Source: an uncultured Oscillibacter sp. (lineage in GTDB: Bacteria > Bacillota > Clostridia > Oscillospirales > Oscillospiraceae). From it: a stretch of 14,590 nucleotides of DNA. Shown here one piece after another: positions 1 through 6,983 of the stretch; within the stretch, counting starts at the first letter, position 1, and every line of letters starts with the position of its first letter. A program made the position numbers and the translations under genes. The DNA lies in assembly GCA_910579435.1 (NCBI GenBank), contig CAJTVF010000061.1, forward strand, positions 1 to 14,590, read 5' to 3'. The notes under the pieces are model-generated. The model was not told the origin of the DNA, searched no databases, and saw only the letters and a list, made by a program, of their open reading frames with translations.

Positions 1-117
1 GCCCGCCCGCGAAAATTTGCCTTGATTGGCGAAAAAATCTCTCACCGTTGGGCACTCCGTCAATTTTCAAACAAGGCCTAAACCGGAAACCGAATCTTTC
101 AGAAAGGAGGCCCCGCC
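1..117. other. Upstream segment before walK, no gene assigned
   Basis: The first 117 bases are AT-richer than the genes. They contain no recognisable end of walR: no reading frame shows the usual winged-helix C-terminus of that regulator. One frame is open from the window edge to a TAA at 79-81, but its peptide is not recognisable. The only clear signal is the ribosome site AAAGGAGG at 103-110, which serves walK. I see no convincing promoter here. The walR gene is expected further upstream from synteny, but that cannot be checked in this window. Confidence 0.5.
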
Positions 118-1926
118 GTGTTCCGCAGCCTGCACATGAAGCTGACGCTGATCCTGCTGCTTCTGATCACCTCCCTCATGGCGGTGGTGGGGGCTTTCCT
201 GACCATCAACGTCTCCAATTTCTTCACCAACACCTTCTACCAGCAGATCGACAGCGTGTTCGGCGAGGACCAGCGGGAATTTGTCGCCTCCCTCCGGGGG
301 GAGGCCGCCCAGGACGACGGCGCGGACCGGGTCCACGACATGCTGGAGCTCACCGCCGGAAAGCTGGGCATCGACTACCGCACCCGAAACTACTTCGTTC
401 TGGACGGGGAGACCGGAGGCTATCTCAACGGCTCCGCCGCCGAGGGCGCCATGCCCCGGGAGCAGAGCCCCAACCTCCTCACCGCCCGGAACGCCGTGGC
501 CCGGCGGGACGAGACCGCCGTGGGCGACGTCAGCGACATCACCGCCGACTACATGGACGCGGCCATCCCCATCTTTGGCGGGGACAACGCCTTCATTATC
601 TATATCCTGGACACCCGGGACACCGTATCCGGCCTGAACAGCCAGCTCTTTCAGATCATCATGCAGGCCCTCTTCATCGGCCTGCTGATTTCCGTGCTGC
701 TGAGCTTCCTCCTCTCCAAGACCATGGTGGGCCCCATTGAAAAGCTCACCGCCGGGGCGGAGAAGATGGCCGCCGGAGACTTCGGCAGCGCCCTGCCCGT
801 GGAGTCCACCGACGAGATCGGCATCCTTACCGGCACCTTTAACGAGATGGCGGGGGTCCTCCAGTCCACCCTGGCCGCCGTGGAGAACGAGCGGAACAAG
901 CTGGACACCCTCTTCCTTCACATGACCGACGGCGTGGTGGCCTTCTCCCACGACGGGAAGCTCATCCACTGCAACCCCGCCGCCAACGACATGCTCCAGC
1001 GCCCCGTGGGGCCGGAGTGTACCTATGAGGAGCTCTTCGGCGGCCTCTATCCCTTCGGGGAGATGCTGGCCCTCCAGCGGCCGGGCTTTGCCGAGGGGGA
1101 GCTGGAGGCCGGGGACAAGACCCTGGAGGTGTACCTGGCCCCCTTCTCCGACCGGGAGCGGGGCGGCGTGCTCATCGTCCTCCACGACGTGACGGAGCAG
1201 CACCGCAACGAGGAGCGGCGGAAGGAATTCGTGGCCAACGTCTCCCACGAGCTCCGCACCCCCCTCACCAACGTCCGCACCTACGCCGAGACCCTCCGGG
1301 ACGCGGAGGGGGACATCCCCCTGTCCACCGCCAACGGCTTTCTGGACATCATCATCACGGAGACGGACCGGATGACCCACATCGTCCAGGACCTGCTGAC
1401 CCTCTCCCGGCTGGACCGGGGGGACGCGGAGCTGGTCCTCTCCCGCTTCCCCTTTGCCGAGGCCATCCGGAGCGTGGTCCGCTCCAGCGCGCTGAACGCC
1501 CAGCAGCGGGGCCACGAGCTCACCTGCGCCGACCTGGGCCACCTGCCCCTCATCGTGGGGGACCGGAGCCGCCTGGAGCAGGTGATGATGAACATTCTTG
1601 GCAACGCCATCAAATACACCCCCGACGGCGGGCACATCCGGGTCTCCGCCGGCTGCGGGGAGGACGACACCGTCTGGATGGAGGTCTGGGACGACGGCAT
1701 CGGCATCCCGGAGAAGGACAAGGAGCGGATCTTCGACCGCTTCTACCGTGTGGACAAGGCCCGGTCCCGGGAGTCCGGCGGCACGGGCCTGGGGCTCTCC
1801 ATCGCCCGGGAGATCGTCCAGAGGCACCGGGGCGTCATCGCCCTGGCGCCCCACGAGGGGCCGGGCACCACCATCCGCATGACACTGCCCATTGCCCAGG
1901 GCCGGAGCCGGCAGACGGAGGGCTGA
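118..1926 (+). CDS. walK: Sensor histidine kinase WalK (VicK/YycG) of the WalRK cell-wall system
   Basis: A 602-residue membrane sensor kinase that in Firmicutes autophosphorylates on histidine and passes phosphate to WalR, controlling peptidoglycan hydrolases and wall metabolism. Visible layout: membrane helix about residues 8-31; extracellular domain about 32-178; second helix about 180-203; HAMP about 204-257; PAS about 258-370; HisKA with NVSHELRTPL (phospho-acceptor His377); N-box with Asn496 in GNAIKYTPDGG; G-box DDGIGIP; and the FDRFYRVDKARS / GGTGLGLSIA ATP-lid region. Length and domain order fit WalK of Gram-positives. The GTG start at 118 is preferred because AAAGGAGG ends 7 bases upstream; an in-frame ATG at 136 lacks such a site. 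The next genes, walH and walI, encode its known membrane partners, which supports WalK over a generic PhoR-type kinase. walR is not in the window. Confidence 0.93.
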   Translation: MFRSLHMKLTLILLLLITSLMAVVGAFLTINVSNFFTNTFYQQIDSVFGEDQREFVASLRGEAAQDDGADRVHDMLELTAGKLGIDYRTRNYFVLDGETGGYLNGSAAEGAMPREQSPNLLTARNAVARRDETAVGDVSDITADYMDAAIPIFGGDNAFIIYILDTRDTVSGLNSQLFQIIMQALFIGLLISVLLSFLLSKTMVGPIEKLTAGAEKMAAGDFGSALPVESTDEIGILTGTFNEMAGVLQSTLAAVENERNKLDTLFLHMTDGVVAFSHDGKLIHCNPAANDMLQRPVGPECTYEELFGGLYPFGEMLALQRPGFAEGELEAGDKTLEVYLAPFSDRERGGVLIVLHDVTEQHRNEERRKEFVANVSHELRTPLTNVRTYAETLRDAEGDIPLSTANGFLDIIITETDRMTHIVQDLLTLSRLDRGDAELVLSRFPFAEAIRSVVRSSALNAQQRGHELTCADLGHLPLIVGDRSRLEQVMMNILGNAIKYTPDGGHIRVSAGCGEDDTVWMEVWDDGIGIPEKDKERIFDRFYRVDKARSRESGGTGLGLSIAREIVQRHRGVIALAPHEGPGTTIRMTLPIAQGRSRQTEG

Positions 1927-1929
1927 ACC

Positions 1930-3201
1930 ATGGAAGAACTGCGGCGGGACCGCCGGAACCTGGTCCAGAACATCCTCATCACCCTGCTGTCCCTCTCGGC
2001 GGTGGTGCTCTTCGCCCAGACCCAGCTCTACAATTTCAACCTGACCGGCGGCTACGGCGAGGCGGCGGCGGGCCCCGCCCAGTCCGCCGCCCCGGCGGCG
2101 GAGCTCACCGCCCCGGTCCGGGCCGCCGTCACCGGGGACTACGGCCGCTATGGCGGCATGGCCCTCACCACCGGGGACGCGGCCTTTGCCGACCCCCTGG
2201 GCCGCCGCCTGCTGGAGGCCCTGGGCTCCGCCAGGGACTACAGCCCCTGTACCGGCGCGGACTTCCTCCGGGCCCTGCGGGGGCCCTCCCTTTACTATGA
2301 TTTCTTCGAGCCCCTGCCCCTGTCCGTCCTGGCGGCGCTGCTGGGGGGAGGGGAGGACGTCTCCCCCCGGGAGGACCTCTCCGCCCGCCGGCTCCTTGTC
2401 GCCCCCCAGGACGGCGGCACGGTCCTCTACCTCTGGGACGGCGGGGACAGCTGCTTCCGGGCCTCCACCGCCGTCTCCGCAGACAGCCTGGAGCAGGTCA
2501 TCAGCCGCTATGAGCTGGGGGACGCCTCCTTCGCCATGGACGGGAAGGGGCCCGAGCGCTCCCTGGACCCCTGCTCCCTGCTGCCCGGCCAGCCGCCGGA
2601 GCTGCCCGCCTTCACCCTGGGGAGCCCCCTGGCGGGGGGGACGGACTGGCTGCTCTCGGCCCTGGGCTTTACCCCCCGGAGCCGGACCCGGCACACGGAG
2701 TCCAGCGGCACGGAGCTCATCATGGACGGGGACCGGACCCTCCGCATCCGGCCCGACGACAGCGTCCACTACCAGAGCGGAGACGAGCCCAGCCTCCAAA
2801 TCAAGGCCGCCGGGGAGCTGCCCACGGCCCGGGAGGCGGCCCTGGGGGCCGCTTCCCTGCTCAGCGGCCTTCTCTCTCCCGTCTCCGGGGAGGCCCGGCC
2901 CTGGCTTCAGAGCTTCCGCCGCAGCGGTGACGTGACGGTCCTCCGCTTCGGCTACCAGCTTGAGGGCGTGCCCGTCCGGTTTCAGGACGGCGGCTTCGCC
3001 GCAGAGGTCACCCTCACCGGCTCCGCCGTCACGGCCCTGACCCTGCGCTTCCGGCAGTACGAGACCGCGGAGGAAGCCTCCCTCCTGCTGCCTCTGCCCC
3101 AGGCCCTGGCGGTGGCCGCCGCCGCAGACCCCGGGAAGGAGCTCTCCATCGGCTATGTGGAGCGGGCCGGGGAATGCCGGGCCGTCTGGTTATCGGATTA
3201 G
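1930..3201 (+). CDS. walH: WalK-associated regulatory protein WalH (YycH-like)
   Basis: A 423-residue protein with one N-terminal membrane helix (about residues 13-33) and a large domain predicted to lie outside the membrane. This is the layout of YycH (WalH), which contacts WalK through its transmembrane helix and modulates its activity. The sequence is divergent, so the name rests on topology, on length (YycH is usually about 440-455 residues) and on position between walK and a yycI-like gene. It starts 3 bases after the walK stop, and its ribosome site GGAGGG (1917-1922) lies inside the end of walK, suggesting translational coupling. The leader after the helix is rich in Ala, Gly and Pro. 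In Bacillus YycH represses WalK whereas in Staphylococcus it activates it, so the sign of regulation here cannot be stated. Confidence 0.8.
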   Translation: MEELRRDRRNLVQNILITLLSLSAVVLFAQTQLYNFNLTGGYGEAAAGPAQSAAPAAELTAPVRAAVTGDYGRYGGMALTTGDAAFADPLGRRLLEALGSARDYSPCTGADFLRALRGPSLYYDFFEPLPLSVLAALLGGGEDVSPREDLSARRLLVAPQDGGTVLYLWDGGDSCFRASTAVSADSLEQVISRYELGDASFAMDGKGPERSLDPCSLLPGQPPELPAFTLGSPLAGGTDWLLSALGFTPRSRTRHTESSGTELIMDGDRTLRIRPDDSVHYQSGDEPSLQIKAAGELPTAREAALGAASLLSGLLSPVSGEARPWLQSFRRSGDVTVLRFGYQLEGVPVRFQDGGFAAEVTLTGSAVTALTLRFRQYETAEEASLLLPLPQALAVAAAADPGKELSIGYVERAGECRAVWLSD

Positions 3202-3214
3202 TAAGGAGACCCTT

Positions 3215-4045
3215 ATGGAACGCTTCCGCCTGAAAAACATCATCATCCTGATCCTGGTCCTGCTGAACGGCTTCCTGGTCTCCTCCCTGGCCCAGCGGCG
3301 GACGGCGGAGCGGGACGCCTTCCACCGGACGGCGGAGCAGCTGGCGGCCCTTTTTGAAGAAAACGGCATGACCCTGGAGCCCGGGGCCGTCTCCCGGGAC
3401 CTCCCCTCCGACGGCGTGGCCCTGGCCCGGGACACCGCCCTGGAGGAGCGGGCCGCCGCCTTCCTTTTGGGGGACGCCCTGTCCGTCTCCGACCAGGGGG
3501 GCGGCATATTCCATTACGCCGGCCCGGCGGGAGAGGCCTTCTTCCGCTCCAGCGGCGGCTTTGAGGCCGCCGGAACCCTGGCGCAGCGGGATGTGGAGGA
3601 CTTCTGCCGGGACTTCTGCCGCACCTTTTCTTACGAGGCCCCGGACCTCCGGCTGGACGAGGAGGGCAGCGGCGTCTTTACCGCCCTGGGAATTTACGGC
3701 AGGCTGCCGGTGTTTAACTGCACGGTGACCTTCACCGTGGAAAACCGCGTCCTCACCGCCGTCAGCGGCACGCTGCTGCCCAAGGCCGGCGCCGCCGTCC
3801 CCGGGGACCAGCCCCTCTCCGCCGCCGGGGCCCTGGCGGCCTTCCAGCAAATGCGGCGGGAGAGCGCGGCGGTGGCCTCCACGGTGACGGACACACGGCT
3901 GTGCTATGAGCTCCAGATTTCCGGCGCGTCCATGTCCCTGACCCCGGCGTGGCGCATCGTCACCGACACGGGAGACTACTTCGTCAACTGCTTCACCGGC
4001 TCGGTCGCCGCCGGACCCGTCCGGACGGGAGAAGGAGCCGCCTGA
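3215..4045 (+). CDS. walI: WalK-associated regulatory protein WalI (YycI-like)
   Basis: A 276-residue protein with an N-terminal membrane helix (about residues 9-27, IIILILVLLNGFLV) and an extracytoplasmic domain. Its C-terminal segment (PAWRIVTDTGDYFVNCFTGSV) has the strand pattern expected of YycI/PepSY-like folds. YycI forms a heterodimer with YycH and adjusts WalK signalling; B. subtilis YycI is about 280 residues. The ATG at 3215 is chosen over an in-frame ATG at 3155 because TAAGGAG (3202-3208) sits 6 bases before it and because the upstream start would overlap walH and place charged residues ahead of the helix. It is the last gene of the first transcription unit, followed 28 bases later by an intrinsic terminator. 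Confidence 0.83.
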   Translation: MERFRLKNIIILILVLLNGFLVSSLAQRRTAERDAFHRTAEQLAALFEENGMTLEPGAVSRDLPSDGVALARDTALEERAAAFLLGDALSVSDQGGGIFHYAGPAGEAFFRSSGGFEAAGTLAQRDVEDFCRDFCRTFSYEAPDLRLDEEGSGVFTALGIYGRLPVFNCTVTFTVENRVLTAVSGTLLPKAGAAVPGDQPLSAAGALAAFQQMRRESAAVASTVTDTRLCYELQISGASMSLTPAWRIVTDTGDYFVNCFTGSVAAGPVRTGEGAA

Positions 4046-4073
4046 TTCCGGCCGGGAGCGTCCATATTTTTCC

Positions 4074-4102
4074 AAAAGCCCGGCCCGTAAGGCCGGGTTT
4101 TT
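4074..4102 (+). terminator. Rho-independent terminator after walI
   Basis: A 7-bp perfect stem CCCGGCC / GGCCGGG (4079-4085 and 4091-4097) with loop CGTAA is followed directly by TTTTT. AAAA precedes the stem, so it could act weakly on the other strand too. It closes the walK-walH-walI unit. Confidence 0.85.
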
Positions 4103-4169
4103 CACCCCGTCTGCGGAAGCCGGGCGGCTCTTTCGGGAAAATATTATCTAAAAACACGAAAGGAAAGGT

Positions 4170-4198
4170 TTGCATTTTTCCTCCGCCTGTGCTATAGT
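4170..4198 (+). promoter_or_regulatory. Sigma-A type promoter upstream of the hairpin array and murA
   Basis: The -35 box TTGCAT (4170-4175) and -10 box TATAGT (4193-4198) are separated by 17 bases. A start about 7 bases after the -10 box would fall at 4205, the first base of the first hairpin. It lies after the walI terminator, so murA and the downstream genes can be transcribed independently of walK. Confidence 0.7.
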
Positions 4199-4204
4199 TG
4201 TCGC

Positions 4205-4370
4205 AGTTGAAAAGAAGCAAGGCTTCTTTTCAACTTGTGCGGCGATTATTCGCCGCACGGACCGCAAGCGGTCCGCGTCAGACTTCATAGGCAGCACACG
4301 GGCTTTGCCCGCCAGCGGCCCTGCCGCTGGTTGAAAATCGGTTTGACCGATTTTCATATGTGCTGGCTAT
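4205..4370. repeat. Array of six perfect hairpins; candidate structured leader RNA or dispersed palindromic element
   Basis: Six adjacent perfect stems are visible. (1) 14 bp, 4205-4218 with 4222-4235, loop AAG. (2) 9 bp, 4237-4245 with 4250-4258, loop TTAT. (3) 4258-4265 with 4268-4275, 7-8 bp, loop CAAG or AA. (4) 5 bp, 4299-4303 with 4307-4311, loop TTT. (5) 8 bp, 4312-4319 with 4323-4330, loop CCT. (6) 11 bp, 4332-4342 with 4346-4356, loop TTG. A long-range stem pairs 4287-4298 with 4359-4370 (11 pairs, one G/G mismatch) and encloses hairpins 4-6, forming a multibranch junction. The structure starts at the predicted transcription start of murA. It has no U-run, so it is not a plain terminator. 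It matches no riboswitch I can name. Perfect stems would also fit a palindromic DNA repeat. Short reading frames across it are treated as spurious. Confidence 0.6.
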
Positions 4371-4450
4371 ATCATATCAGAGCGTGTAAAAAAACGCCAA
4401 GAAGAATTTACCTCCCCGCGCCCCGCGCGGGTATGAAGCGCCGCCAGCCG

Positions 4451-4506
4451 GGCAAACTGTTTCTTGTGCCTCCCGCAAATGCCCCGGACCGGCAAACTGT
4501 TGCTTG
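4451..4506 (+). repeat. Two 16-base direct repeats just upstream of murA
   Basis: GGCAAACTGTTTCTTG (4451-4466) recurs as GGCAAACTGTTGCTTG (4491-4506) with one mismatch and a 40-base period. The second copy ends 3 bases before the murA ribosome site. The rest of the leader, 4371-4450, holds a short palindrome (CCCGCGCGGG) and no other clear signal. Confidence 0.6.
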
Positions 4507-4523
4507 AAGAGAGGGTCAATCCA

Positions 4524-5819
4524 TTGACAAAATATATTATACAGGGCGGAACACCCCTGTTTGGCGAAGTCGAGATCAGCGGCGCGAAAAACGCCGCCGT
4601 GGCCATCATCCCCGCCGCGCTGCTGGTGGACGGGGTCTGCCGCATTGAAAACGTCCCCCAGATTTCCGACGTGACGCTGTGCCTCAGCATTCTGGAGCAG
4701 CTGGGCGCGGGGGTCCGTAGCCTGGACCGCCACACCGTGGAGGTGGACTGCCGCCATATTCACTCCACCCGCACCCCCTATGACCTGGCCCGGCGCATCC
4801 GGGCCTCCACATACTTTATCGGCGCTCTGCTGGGCCGCTTCGGCCAGGCGGAGGTAGCCCTGCCGGGGGGCTGCAACTTCGGCGGCGTCCGGCCCATCGA
4901 CCAGCATATCAAGGGCTTCAACGCCCTGGGGGCCAACGTGGCGGTGGAGGGCGGCTTCATCCGGGCCACCGCCGGGGAGGAGCGGCTGAAGGGCACCAGC
5001 GTCTATCTGGATGTGGTCTCCGTGGGCGCCACCATGAACATCATGATGGCCGCCGTCATGGCGGAGGGCCGCACCGTCATCGAAAACGCCGCCAAGGAGC
5101 CCCATATCGTGGACCTGGCCAACTTCCTCAACTCCATGGGGGCCAACATCCGGGGCGCGGGCACGGACACCATCAAGATCCGGGGCGTGGACCGCCTCCG
5201 GGGCGGAAGCTACGCCATCATTCCCGACCAGATCGAGGCGGGCACCTATATGGCCGCCGCCGCCGCCGCGGGCGGGCAGATCCTGGTCAAGAATATCATT
5301 CCCAAGCACATGGACTGCATCACCGCCAAGCTCCAGGAGTGCGGCGTGGAGGTGGAGGAGCACGAGGACACCCTCCTGGTCCGCCGGAACGGACCCCTGC
5401 GCCGGGCGAACATTAAAACGCTGCCCTATCCCGGCTTCCCCACGGACATGCAGCCCCAGATCACCACGGTCCTCTCCCTGGCCCAGGGCATCTCCCTGGT
5501 GACGGAGAGCGTGTGGTCCAGCCGCTACCGCTATGTGGACGAGCTCCGCCGCATGGGGGCCAGCATCCAGGTGGACGACAAGACCGCCGTGGTGGAGGGC
5601 GTGGACCATCTGGTGGGCGCGCCCATCCAGGCGTCGGACCTCCGGGCGGGGGCCGCCCTGGTTATCGCCGCCCTGGCCGCCAGGGGGCAGAGCGAGATTT
5701 CCTGTGTCCATTACATTGAACGGGGCTACGAGAACCTGGTGGAAAAGCTCCGGGGGCTGGGGGCCAGCATCCGGGCCGTGGAGGAGCTGGAGGAGCGCCG
5801 GCGCCTGAGCCTGGGCTGA
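4524..5819 (+). CDS. murA: UDP-N-acetylglucosamine 1-carboxyvinyltransferase MurA
   Basis: The first committed step of peptidoglycan synthesis: transfer of enolpyruvate from PEP to UDP-GlcNAc in the cytoplasm. From the TTG at 4524 the product is 431 residues, a normal MurA length. Key sites are visible: Lys22-Asn23 in SGAKNAAVA; the catalytic loop LPGGCNFGGVRPIDQHI with Cys117, the residue attacked by fosfomycin; and PTDMQPQ with Asp308, corresponding to the conserved catalytic Asp. The TTG start is preferred because AGAGAGGG (4508-4515) lies 8 bases upstream and the protein then begins TKYIIQGG, as MurA proteins do. In-frame GTG 4464 and ATG 4479 would add an unconserved extension. The gene follows its own promoter and a long structured leader. 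Its position inside the wal locus links precursor synthesis with wall-remodelling control. Firmicutes often carry two MurA paralogues, and which one this is cannot be told here. Confidence 0.95.
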   Translation: MTKYIIQGGTPLFGEVEISGAKNAAVAIIPAALLVDGVCRIENVPQISDVTLCLSILEQLGAGVRSLDRHTVEVDCRHIHSTRTPYDLARRIRASTYFIGALLGRFGQAEVALPGGCNFGGVRPIDQHIKGFNALGANVAVEGGFIRATAGEERLKGTSVYLDVVSVGATMNIMMAAVMAEGRTVIENAAKEPHIVDLANFLNSMGANIRGAGTDTIKIRGVDRLRGGSYAIIPDQIEAGTYMAAAAAAGGQILVKNIIPKHMDCITAKLQECGVEVEEHEDTLLVRRNGPLRRANIKTLPYPGFPTDMQPQITTVLSLAQGISLVTESVWSSRYRYVDELRRMGASIQVDDKTAVVEGVDHLVGAPIQASDLRAGAALVIAALAARGQSEISCVHYIERGYENLVEKLRGLGASIRAVEELEERRRLSLG

Positions 5820-5831
5820 TAGTGGAGATTT

Positions 5832-5869
5832 GCCGGGAGATGGAGGAGGAACGCCTTCCGTCTCCCGGC
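5832..5869 (+). terminator. Hairpin between murA and the TfoX_C gene (weak terminator or attenuator)
   Basis: GCCGGGAGA (5832-5840) pairs with TCTCCCGGC (5861-5869). The stem extends inward to about 15 pairs with two G-U pairs. Only TTT follows, so termination would be partial. It lies 12 bases after the murA stop and 23 bases before the next gene, a position suited to lowering downstream expression or protecting the murA mRNA end. Confidence 0.5.
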
Positions 5870-5892
5870 TTTGAGCGTTAGGGAGGAGCTGT

Positions 5893-6168
5893 ATGGCGGA
5901 TTTAACGTCCATGAAGAACATTGGCAAAGAGATGGCCCGGAAGCTGGCGGCGGCGGGCGTCGCCTCTCCGGAGGAGCTGACGGAAGCCGGGGCCAGGGAC
6001 GCCTTTTTCCGGTTGAAAACCTTATACCCCAATGTTTGCCTGGTCCATCTCTACGCCCTGGAGGGCGCGGTCCGGGGCGTGGATTTCAACGAGCTCCCCA
6101 AAGAGGTAAAGCAGGACTTGAAAGCATTCAGCGATGCCCTGCGGGGCAAAGGAGGTTCCGCCCAGTGA
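5893..6168 (+). CDS. TfoX C-terminal domain protein (helix-hairpin-helix)
   Basis: A 91-residue protein made up essentially of the TfoX_C domain. It opens with LTSMKNIGKEMARKLAAAGV, a helix-hairpin-helix-like motif, followed by the family pattern of EELTEAGARDAFFRL and LYALEGAVRGVDFNELP. In gamma-proteobacteria this domain is the second half of the competence regulator TfoX/Sxy. Stand-alone copies are common in Firmicutes and their role is not established; non-specific nucleic-acid or protein contact is plausible. The ATG at 5893 has GGGAGGAG just upstream. Its stop overlaps the walJ start by three bases (GTGA), so translation of the two is probably coupled. Confidence 0.85.
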   Translation: MADLTSMKNIGKEMARKLAAAGVASPEELTEAGARDAFFRLKTLYPNVCLVHLYALEGAVRGVDFNELPKEVKQDLKAFSDALRGKGGSAQ

Positions 6169-6983
6169 CAACGGTACATACCCTTGCCAGCGGCTCCTCC
6201 GGGAACGCGCTGGTGCTGAACTGGGACGGCGGGCACATCCTGGTGGACGCGGGCATCTCCTGCCGCCGCATCCGCCAGGGGCTCCAGTCCCTGGGCCTGG
6301 ACCTGTCTGGTCTGGACGGCATTTTCATCACCCACACCCACAGCGACCACATCTCCGGCCTCCAGACCCTGCTGAAGCACACGGACTGCCCCGTCTTCGC
6401 CTCCGCCCAGGCGGGCCGGGACCTGCTCCGCCGGACGGTCCTTCTGGAGGACCGCCTTCGGGAAGCGGAGGCCCCCTTTTCCGTCCGGGACTGTACCGTC
6501 ACCCCCTTTCCCACCTCCCACGACGCCCCCGGCTCCCGGGGTTACCGCTTCGACACCCCGGACGGAAGCTTCGGCCTGCTGACGGACAGCGGCGTGGTCA
6601 CGGAGGAGGCGGAGGCCGTCCTCCCCGGCGTGGCCCTGGCGGTGCTGGAGGCCAACCACGACGTGGAGGCCGTCCGCAGCGGCCCGTACCCCTATTTTCT
6701 GAAAAAACGCATCCTGGGTCCCGGCGGGCACCTGCGCAACGAGGACGCCGCCGCCTTTGCCGTCACCCTGGCAAGGGCCGGGGCCAGAGAAATCGTCCTG
6801 GCCCACCTGAGCCGGGAGAACAACACCCCCGCCATGGCCCTCCGGGCGGTGGAGACGGCGCTGAGCGCCGCGGGCCTCGCCCCCCGCCTCTCCGCCGCTC
6901 CGAGAGACGGCCTCAGCGGGGCCTATGTGCTGGAGGGAGGAACGGTATGCAGCGGATCACCCTGCTCTGCGTCGGGAAGCTGA
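6165..6983 (+). CDS. walJ: WalJ (YycJ) metallo-beta-lactamase-fold exonuclease
   Basis: A 272-residue metallo-beta-lactamase-fold protein of the WalJ/YycJ family. YycJ from Bacillus is a double-strand DNA 5'-exonuclease linked to mismatch repair, and the gene typically closes the wal locus. The metal site is visible as THTHSDH (His57, His59, Asp61, His62), followed by a conserved SHDAPGSRGY segment, LTDSG, EANHD, and HLSRENNTP near the C-terminus, typical of YycJ. The GTG start at 6165 is chosen because AAAGGAGG (6148-6155) lies 9 bases before it and because MBL proteins of this family start close to TVHTLASGSSGN. An upstream in-frame extension would overlap the TfoX_C gene completely. Its 3' end overlaps rlmH by 37 bases. 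Confidence 0.92.
   Translation: MTTVHTLASGSSGNALVLNWDGGHILVDAGISCRRIRQGLQSLGLDLSGLDGIFITHTHSDHISGLQTLLKHTDCPVFASAQAGRDLLRRTVLLEDRLREAEAPFSVRDCTVTPFPTSHDAPGSRGYRFDTPDGSFGLLTDSGVVTEEAEAVLPGVALAVLEANHDVEAVRSGPYPYFLKKRILGPGGHLRNEDAAAFAVTLARAGAREIVLAHLSRENNTPAMALRAVETALSAAGLAPRLSAAPRDGLSGAYVLEGGTVCSGSPCSASGS

Noticed and set aside
67..2799. Very long open frame on the minus strand (910 codons) opposite walK and walH
   Set aside because: It is the complementary shadow of GC-rich codons. It has no ribosome site and a Gly/Val/Pro/Glu-rich composition without domains, while the plus strand encodes clear WalK motifs.
4205..4235. First hairpin of the array as a terminator
   Set aside because: No U-run follows; the next bases are GC-rich and form another hairpin.
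4148..4507. Small open frames on both strands across the hairpin array
   Set aside because: They translate palindromic sequence, lack ribosome sites and would be forced by the repeat structure.
4377..6032. Minus-strand open frame opposite murA
   Set aside because: Shadow of the murA reading frame; its product is His/Gly/Ala-rich with no known motif, and MurA signatures are on the plus strand.
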